Shown: positions 55,535-64,000 of the stretch, piece by piece | Layout of the letters: each line of letters opens with the position of its first letter | Position numbering within the stretch: the stretch's first letter is position 1 | Assembly: GCA_019400425.1 (NCBI GenBank) | Contig: JAFREE010000113.1 | Coordinates: 1 to 64,000, forward strand | Direction of reading: 5' to 3' | Source: Hymenochaete sp. R1 | Taxonomy: Eukaryota > Basidiomycota > Agaricomycetes > Hymenochaetales > Hymenochaetaceae | DNA length: 64,000 nt | The notes under the pieces: generated by a model | Seen by the model: the letters and a program-made list of their open reading frames with translations, nothing else | Database searches by the model: none | Told to the model about the DNA's origin: nothing | Position numbers and translations under genes: made by a program

Positions 55535-58323
55535 ATGAGCTCGTCATCCCCAAAGTCATCTTCATCGCACACTCCATTCACAATACCAACCCTCCTCTCT
55601 TCCCTCCACCAACAACTCCAAGAGCAGACAAGCCTCCTCCCAACCCTTCACGCACAACTGGGCTTGCCAGAATCTGCACTTAGTGATGAGCTATCATCGC
55701 TGCACCAACGATTAACAACGTGCGTAGAGGAGCAAATAGAACACCGCCGCGAGGATGTTGATAACTGGATGAAGAAGTGCGATGTCATCGAAAAGGAATG
55801 TTTGCGATACAACAAAGCGCTAGGTGGTCATACTAAGGCTCTGAGTACTAGCCTGGGAGAGCTCAAGAAACAAAAGGCTCTTCCTGTCAGACACGAAATG
55901 CTCAACCAGCATCTGGAGAAGCTGGATCATGTGCGTGATTTCATTGCTTCTGTGCCGTTTATATTCAACATCGTTTTCTTTGTAGTTATACAAAACGAAA
56001 CTGGAACAGCTTTCAAATCTCATGAATCGTATCAACTCTCTATCGCGGACAGTCGGCCCTGATTTCTTTTCCGTGGACGTGTCCGAACCTCCTCCGACCT
56101 ATGGGGAAGCAGCCTTGGATGAGAAGGCTCTACGAGACGTTACGCCCGAAAAGTTCTCGAAACTGGAGAAGGAATGTGCCAGGGCGAGGAGTGAAATAGT
56201 GAGTTTCAACTTTCTTTAGTTCATCCAAATTGCGCATTAATTGTTTCGTAGACACGCCGCCTCCAACAACTATCAGCCACATTCCTTCAGATGGATTGGC
56301 TTTACCAGGAGCTAGCCATTACCCCTCCGTCTGAGTTTGATGGAATCGAAGAATCCGATCCCTTCGCACCTTCCTCGTCAACTCTGAAAGTACCACCTTC
56401 CCGTACCTCAGCTATCGACGACGACCCTTTCACGTCTTCCGCCTCCACGCCCACTCCCTGTCCACGCGGAAAACGCAGTGGCTCCTCCCTTCTCACTAAG
56501 GATATTGATGATGACTCTGAAGCTAACGAATCTTTACCTACGTACCGGCGTATCTACGCCAACTTTATCGCACGAATGGATGAGCTCGAGGCCGAGGGAA
56601 AGGATCTCGACGCGCACGCCCATCTTGGCCTTCACGGCGTCGACCCGACACCGGGCCTCCTTGCCTGGGCGCACGAGACCGTCACTGCACTTTCCGATAC
56701 CAAGACACGGAGGGAGACGTATATACAGGCGCTGTACGACCAGTTGGAGGGACTCTGGCGGCGGCTTGGTGTTGCAGACGACGATATTGACGAGTTTGTG
56801 GAAAGGTGGAGGGGGACTGGGGAGGAGAGCGTTAAGGCGTATGAGGAGGAATGTGAGCGGATGTGTGAGGTGAGGGCGAAGAGTTTAGGCGTGTTTGTGG
56901 GGAATGCGCGGGACGAGATTGAGGCGCTCTGGGAGGAGTTGATGGTTGGAGATATGGAGAGACGAGAGTTTGCAGCATTCTCGGACGGTGAGACGTCTTC
57001 TTTTCTACTACGTTCTGCTTCATGTGTTGAATCGTTCGGCCACAGACGAATTCACGGAAGATCTCCTGACAATGCATGAAGATGAGATCCGCAGGCTGAA
57101 AGAGGAACGCAAGTCCAAGGCACCCATCCTTGTCAGCCTTCGGAAGTACTTTGAGATCTGCGATGGCGAAAAGGAGCTCGCGGCTGCTGCGCAGGACCAA
57201 AGTCGGTTATTGGGACGAGGCCCTCGAGATCCGGGACGGCTGCTCAGGGAAGAGAAGATGCGGAAAAGAGTGAAGAGGGAGAAACCGAAGGTAAGTTGAT
57301 CATGTTTCCTTATTTCTTGCTGTTAATCTCATTTTATCCTAGCTGGAACAAGAACTCATGATGTCCATCCCAACCTGGGAAGAAGAGGAAGGCAGGCCCT
57401 TCCTCGTCAACGACGAACGCGTTCTTGAAGTGCTCGAAAGCATGGGTGCATCCGCCTCCTCGTCCAAACAACCAAAACCACGAGCAGGCTCCGTCCCTCC
57501 CGCACGAACAGGCAACCCCGCCCCCCGAAGCACGAGCTCCGATTCCAATCCAGGTCCCCAAATCGGAGGAGGTAACGCAAACCAGGGAACGGCAAATAAG
57601 AGACAACGGGTGATCTCGACGACGTCCGGCCGGCCGGTGTCGAAGAGTCGGGCGGTGTCGAGCAGCAGCACGGAGCAGGACGAGCGAGGTGGGTTGTTTC
57701 ATCGTGCACCCTTTGGAAGTCGGTCGGGAGCACTCAACGCGAGCTTGTCATCCTCTTCGACGACTTCGACGACGATGACGATGATGTCCTCATTAGGGTT
57801 AGGATACGACGTTTCTGGGCCGATGACGGCGACGAGGACGACGATACAGAAACGGACGGCGAGGACGCCGAGCGTGTCGTATGCGAATGCGAATGGGAGT
57901 GGTGGGAGAAGTCGTGCGGTGTCGACGTTACCGCGACCTGCGAGCGCTGCGAGTCGGACGCGGCCCACACCTACAGCGACAACGGCAACGACGCCTGGAA
58001 CAGGCCTAGGGAAGAAACCGACGGGATTGGGGTACGGAGGTACGGCCTCGACGCAGAAGGGCAGAGCGGTGAGCGCGTCGGCGGCTGTTATCAACCGGTC
58101 CGCTGGGGTGGTGGGGTCGCGCGCGGTGGGGAGGGCCACGACGTCGCATTCTAAGAGTGGGTTTGGGGTGAATGGGAGGGGTGCGGGAGTGGGAGTGGGG
58201 AAGACGAAGCTGGTGCCGGCGAGGAATACGAGAAGGGAGAGTTTCAGACCGAGGCCGAGTGTGTTGGATATGCCGCGGTATGTTGGAGGTGGGGGTGGGG
58301 AGATGTCGGAGGACGACTATTGA
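55535..58323 (+). CDS. ASE1: Ase1/PRC1/MAP65-family antiparallel microtubule crosslinker
   Basis: Bundles antiparallel microtubules at the spindle midzone and is needed for anaphase spindle stability and cytokinesis. The ATG at 55535 gives MSSSSPKSSSSHTPFTIPTL; the frame also extends upstream without an ATG. About 850 residues in five exons. The N-terminal helical dimerisation rod contains SLHQQLQEQTSLLPTLHAQL, CVEEQIEHRREDVDNWM and LEKLDHLYKTKLEQLSNLM. The spectrin-like part has VGPDFFSVDV, TPEKFSKLEKECARARSEI, LSATFLQMDWLYQELAI and YIQALYDQLEGLWRRLGV. The conserved microtubule-binding block is KAPILVSLRKYFEICDGEKEL, RGPRDPGRLLREEKMRKRVKREKPKLEQEL split across an intron. The C-terminal 300 residues are basic, Ser/Thr/Gly-rich and disordered, as usual for the family, where mitotic kinases phosphorylate it. 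Confidence 0.9.
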
Positions 58324-59372
58324 GCGATGAGGACAGGGTTCTTTTTTTCTTTCTTTCCCTTTCTCTTTTTTTTTCTGTTCGTTTATTGTTTTGATTCCTT
58401 GGGTTGATACTTCTCTGCTTTCTCCCGTCTTTCATTTATATGCTTATCCTCGTTCTTTTTACCTCTGGGCCCGTTTTCATGAATTCAAGTTCACAATGGT
58501 TCCACTCTCTTTCCATGCCTATGCCTATGCATATCTCACGCCTTCTACGATTCTTTTTTTCTTCTTCGATTACTTGACGTTCGATACTTGTTTCAGTTTT
58601 CTGGAATGATTTCTACCTTCCGTTCTGTTTTCTTTTCGCACTATCGGTATATCATATATTGATGCTGGTAGTCGATGTTGTTTTCAGTAGCAAGTAGCTT
58701 ACATTTTACTCTTTTTTTCGTAGTGCTGGTGGTGGTGGTAAATGTGTATGATCAGCCGTTATCTTTGCGTTTCTCTTCTATCTACCATCTATCACTTCAA
58801 AGTCAATAGGGAGCGAAGAATTTCGAGAGCTTTAGGCACGGTATGTATCATTAGGTTCCCTGACGATGAATGCACGCAGCTTACAATATAGGGATGGGTT
58901 TGAGGGCGATTATATTATGAGTACAGGGTTGAAAGGTGGATCAACAGGTTATCAGATGGAGGATGGTTATGGGTTTCATTAAGACGACGAAGGAAACAAA
59001 ACAAAACAGAAGTAGAACCGTGGAGGCAATCGTGAGACGGGTACCATACAGAAGGCGTAGATCAGAATGGGATGGGGGAGTCAGTCCAAGCGGATGATGA
59101 TTAGGAGGAGGTAGGCGTAAGGTGATCGTGATCGTGATTCCGCTACTCGTGAAATGAAATGAAATGAACTGGAAAAAAATGAAAAGGGGACGAAAGGTTC
59201 GCTGCTTTTCTCTCCCCGTTGGAGGTGATTAATAGATGGAATGCGGAGTGGGAACATCAGCTTGACTTGCGGGACGGCCCTGCGATGCCGTACGAAGTTC
59301 GAAGCTCCGCACGCGTACCAGAGAAGACGCCCCGCAGGGAGAGGGAAAGGGGGATGGACTTCACGGCATCCC
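58324..59372. other. Convergent 3' flanks
   Basis: About 1.05 kb between the Ase1 stop (plus) and the stop of the small minus-strand gene. T-rich on the left, A-rich on the right, fitting two 3' UTRs. No gene supported. Confidence 0.5.
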
Positions 59373-59851
59373 TCACGCAGTCCCGCTGTTAAGCTCCGCA
59401 GCACGCAGTCGCTGCTGCTCACGGCTCTGTAAACATTTTCAGATCCGATATCTACCCAAGCAAGGAAGAAAGGAATGAACGTACAGGCACTTCGGCATTC
59501 TGGAACGCAGCTTGGGTCTCTGCATTGGGGATGACGGGGCCGGGCGTGGAGTGGACTGCGCTTGCGGGGTCGCGGGCTGACTGGAGGCCGCCCCCTAAGC
59601 CGGAGCCGGAGTCCATGCCGGGCTGTTGGAGGTCTGCGGGGTTGTTCGTTTTCTACGATGACGATGACAGAAGTTAGAATGGGTAGTGATGATGATGATG
59701 ATGATGAGAAGGGAGAACGTACGGCTGGGTGAGGTTGGATGGAGTACGTCGGTTCGCTGGAGGGTGTGCCCTGGTTCTGGCCCTGTGAGGGCGACTTGTT
59801 GTGCGACTTTCTGGAGGAGAGCTTGCTCCTGACTTTGCTGATGAAGGACAT
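59373..59851 (-). CDS. Small hydrophilic hypothetical protein, about 115 residues
   Basis: The ATG at 59851 gives MSFISKVRSKLSSRKSHNKSPSQ. Three exons join in frame: the first ends SIQPHPA, the second runs KTNNPADLQQPGMDSGSG to QAAFQNAEVP, and the last is SREQQRLRAAELNSGTA to the stop at 59373. Basic, possibly amphipathic N-terminus, then a disordered Gly/Pro/Gln-rich body. No family recognised. Clean GT..AG sites and consistent phases support a real gene. Confidence 0.65.
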
Positions 59852-60481
59852 GATGGTTGTGGGTGTTAGAGAAGGTAGGGAGGATGGGTAGTGGACGATG
59901 AGGGTGGGTGTATGCTATGTGTGTGGATTTGGGGTGAAGTGAGGGTGCGGACTCAGGACTGGGAGAGGTCTTATATGCGGATTGTGGAATGAAAGGACTG
60001 CTCGTCGTATGTTCGTGCAAACTCGGAGTCGGAGTGACTCAAGTGGTGAGGTGAAGTGAAGGGCGCTGACGTCATTCATTTGGCTGCGCATATACTTAGC
60101 TTACCTACTCTGCACTGCAAACACTGCGTATCAATATTTGTTGCCTGCGCTCTGCTGTACACCAAGTAAGTGACGATATTCTAAGCCGGCTCACAATTTA
60201 CGCAGTGCATAAAAGGGGAAAGGCTTCCATTTCAGCGTCAAAGAGGCGCTCGCTTTCGCTTTCGTTAATACAAATCAGAAATTTCAGTTCAACTTCAATC
60301 TTCGGAACTGCACAATCAGGGGAATCGGGAGGATGAATTCGATTCGGCTCGGGGTGACTAGGAAAAGGAAGACGAAAAGAGAAAAAAGAGAGAAGAGGAG
60401 AATAATAGCGGCGACGGTAAGAAGTCATGTCTTTGAACACGAAGGGACGGCCTCCTTTCCATAGCTTCGCCCCGCATGCGC
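59852..60481. other. Intergenic upstream of the small gene; calmodulin 3' flank
   Basis: About 630 bases. Left part is the promoter of the small hypothetical gene (a TATATAAG-like element near 59971 on the minus strand), right part the calmodulin 3' UTR. No gene supported. Confidence 0.5.
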
Positions 60482-61598
<1,117 letters not shown>

Positions 61599-62281
61599 CG
61601 TGTGTTCGTTTGATTAGATGAGTATGCAGGGTAAGAGAAGTTGCTGGGAGAGTTGAGAGAAGGGGCAGTTGGCTTGGTGGTGGTCTGTGTACAAGAAGGG
61701 AGAGAGACGCGGACGACGTAGACAAGGGCATGGGCATGGGCTTTGGCCGCTGATCCCATTTTGATCGTTCGCTCTGAGGTCTCTGATGGGTAGCAGCTCA
61801 GCCAGCATGGGCACATCACGCGCCTTTTTTGAAGCCGACGGCACAGTTAATTTCGTCCGAGTTCGCCATCTCTCTGGGTTTGTATTTTTGTGTTTTGTCT
61901 TTATTTTTTAAAAAAACGCGAGGGGCTTAAAGAGAGAGACTGGGGCTGGGGCTGAGAAGAGACAAAATAATAGGTGATAGACAAATTCCGTGCGAGAAAG
62001 ACAAAAAATGAAAGTTACAGGGAGAAAGGACAACAACGGATTGATCATTGAGAATATCGTAAATTCTGAGTCTGAGAGTGTCGGCCAGTAGATTCTACCT
62101 GGGACTCAGTGGAGAAGGGAGGGAATCTGCGCTCGGTTTCGTACAGTAGCATCATTCGTAAATGTAGCAGTAGCAGTAGTTCAACCACACAACCGCTTTC
62201 TTATTCGTAAACCCAATCATACCCACCTCAACCTTTTCTTTTTCTTCATCCATGCGAAACGTCGACCACCTCACTCGTCCC
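61599..62281. other. Intergenic upstream of calmodulin
   Basis: About 680 bases holding the calmodulin promoter and the 3' UTR of the WASP gene (both on the minus strand). No gene supported. Confidence 0.5.
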
Positions 62282-64000
62282 TCAGTCCCACTCCTCTTCA
62301 TCATCCTCGTCATCACTATCACCCAACTTCTTATTCCGCTGTGTCAACGCAGCAGCAAGCGCAGCCGCCAAATCTCCACCTCCGCCCGCGCTCGCCGGTT
62401 CATCCGCTGCAGGAGGGGCAGGCGAAGGCGTCCCGCCGACACGCCCCGCGCCAGGCGTAACAGATTCCTTCGGCCCTTCCGTTTTGCGGAGAGTGTGCAC
62501 ACCTTTGCCTTGGATCGAGTCGAACAGCGCTGAGCGACCTCCTGCGGGTGAAGCTGATGCAGCGGGAGGTGCAGGCGGTGGGGGTGGGGCGCCGGCTGGG
62601 GGAGGAGGCGGGGGAAGGGGTGCGCTTGATACTGCGAGAGGAGCTGGGGGAGGTGGAGGTGGTGGTGGAGCAGACGACACCGCTGGGGGAGGCGGGGGAG
62701 GTGGAGGAGCTGACGGAGCGCCGTTCGTGCGGGGAGGCGCAGGTGGCGGCGGCGGTGGTGCAGCAGCAACAGGTACTGGAGGACGAGCAGCTGGAGGCGG
62801 GGGTGGAGGTGCAGAAGTCGGAGCAGCGGGCGTTGCTCGACTCGGCGGTTGTGAGGGAGGAGGCGGGGGTGCCGCTGGAGGTGCGGGAGACTTCGACGGT
62901 GGGGGCGTTTCGGAGACGGGTGTTGAAGTGATAGACTGTACTGAGTCGGACTGCGTATGTCCTCTGCGCGGCGGTGCTGGCGGTTTCTCTGATTTCTTTC
63001 CCCGGGTGGACGAAGGTGCAGGAGGTTTGGGTGCTTTCTTCGATGGAGATGGTGTCGCTGCTGCTATTGCCGCTGATGCACCGGACTTTGGAGGTGGTTG
63101 TTTCGGAGCCTGGGCGTCCCGGACGAAATCTTTGATAAAGTCCATGTTTTCTTGTATGAGTTCGGCATCAACACCGTGAACCTGTAGTTGGGTAAGGAAT
63201 GCCATCCAGGACGGGTCGACGTTATCGGACGTGAAGCCCTTCTCGGGATCGTAACCCATGTGTGATACGTGCTTGAACGAGCCTGGTTGTGGGGCCGATA
63301 TGAGCGATTTGAGGATTTTGCTGCCTTTGCTCTGTTTGGATTTTCTTTTGGCTTGTGTCGCTTTTGCTTTGCCTGGAAATCGCGGTCAGCAAGGGGATTG
63401 ATGAATGGCTGAGAAATACAAAATCGTTTCGTCGCCTTATATGCTATGACGCAGGGCGTCTACTTGTCCGCCCGAGTTGCCAATTGCACCATTCAAGCGA
63501 TTGGTGCTCTGGCAGAATAGAAAATGTCAAACAGTAGAGGCAACCTTGTGCATTGGGCGGTGCACAGGCGTCTTGTTCGTTATCGGTAATGACGAGTACA
63601 TCATATATGCCCCGCTGAGGCCAGACAGAACGCCGCAAATCGCTCAATCATGCATCCACAAGGAGCCAATAAGGCAAACGAGAAGGAAAGGAAGTAGCGC
63701 CGAGTAACGCAGACAAGAACATTTCAGACGACAAGTATAGGACCTACCAAGGGCGCTTCGTTTCTTCGTCACAACCTTCATGAACGAGCTCGCCTCGCTC
63801 TCGTCCGTATATACTAATCCGATCATGCAGTCCTACGTACAACGTCATAAGTACCTCGGCAGACTCGTTTCAGCTGCAAGGAGACCGCTCACGTCACCCG
63901 CAAACGAATGAAAGAATGGCCTGTCTTCATTGAGCGCGAAACCCTCGTAGAGTTCATGTTCCCACAGAACCCCACGCGTGCCCTGGAGGTCGACAAGGCG
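62282..64000 (-). CDS. LAS17: WASP/Las17 homologue, 5' end outside the window
   Basis: Actin nucleation-promoting factor that activates the Arp2/3 complex at endocytic patches. The visible part starts inside the N-terminal WH1 domain at the window edge: RLVDLQGTRGVLWEHELYEG, FALNEDRPFFHSFAG, then MIGLVYTDESEASSFMKVV and TKKRSALG. After a long intron (about 370 nt) comes a basic linker (KATQAKRKSKQSKGSKILKS) and GFKHVSHMGYDPEKGFTSDN-like sequence beginning the middle region. A long proline-rich domain with many PPPPP blocks follows for SH3 proteins and profilin. It then carries a WH2 actin-binding motif, RSALFDSIQGKGVHTLRKTE, and an acidic end with the terminal tryptophan, GDSDDEDDEEEWD, for Arp2/3. 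All C-terminal elements are intact. The start codon is beyond the right edge. Confidence 0.92.

Noticed and set aside
62484..63179. Long plus-strand Gly-rich open frame
   Set aside because: It is the exact antisense of the proline-rich domain of the WASP gene, where CCN codons read as glycine on the other strand.

Overview
This window is nuclear DNA of a filamentous basidiomycete, most likely a mushroom-forming Agaricomycete. Nearly every gene is broken by short (about 50-70 nt) GT..AG introns. The tRNAs are eukaryotic and one carries an anticodon-loop intron. The content is typical of that group: ribosomal proteins uL14 and eL24, calmodulin, a WASP/Las17 homologue, a type I metacaspase, Ase1/PRC1, Gpi8, F-box-like proteins and a DUF6534-type membrane protein. 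I see no transposon, integrase, CRISPR array, rRNA operon, polyketide synthase or nonribosomal peptide synthetase. All multi-exon boundaries below were read by eye from splice sites and reading frame, so exon edges are good inferences, not proven.

Layout: 0-6 kb holds two tandem minus-strand SMP-30/gluconolactonase-like genes, the first apparently missing its 3' end, then a coiled-coil hypothetical gene with a frame break. 7.6-11.8 kb has two tandem plus-strand F-box-like paralogues. 12.2-20 kb has tRNA-Thr(CGU) with an intron, a 6-phosphogluconolactonase-like beta-propeller gene, transaldolase, a small hypothetical gene and ribosomal protein eL24. 20.9-27.2 kb is the most striking accessory block: four tandem same-strand extended short-chain dehydrogenase/reductases with the same intron layout. 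27.5-30.4 kb has GPI8 and a small secreted hydrophobic six-cysteine protein. 32-37.6 kb has ribosomal protein uL14, a DUF6534-like seven-helix membrane protein and tRNA-Glu(UUC). 38.5-50 kb has an intronless 895-residue low-complexity protein, a 400-residue hypothetical protein, a metacaspase and a nuclear-type PrxQ peroxiredoxin. 50.8-58.3 kb is a divergent pair, a CAMKL-type kinase and Ase1/PRC1, sharing a promoter of about 380 bp. 59-64 kb has a small hypothetical gene, calmodulin built from very small exons, and a WASP/Las17 gene that runs off the right edge.

The genes do not form one obvious pathway. Three neighbourhoods show local gene duplication (lactonases, F-box-like proteins, reductases). 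The rest are dispersed housekeeping genes for translation, the pentose phosphate pathway, GPI anchoring, calcium signalling, actin nucleation, spindle midzone function and peroxide or stress response. The best leads for novelty are the reductase array, the secreted six-cysteine protein, the micro-exon calmodulin and a coding-like plus-strand exon near 29.3 kb. I found no clear new biological system.
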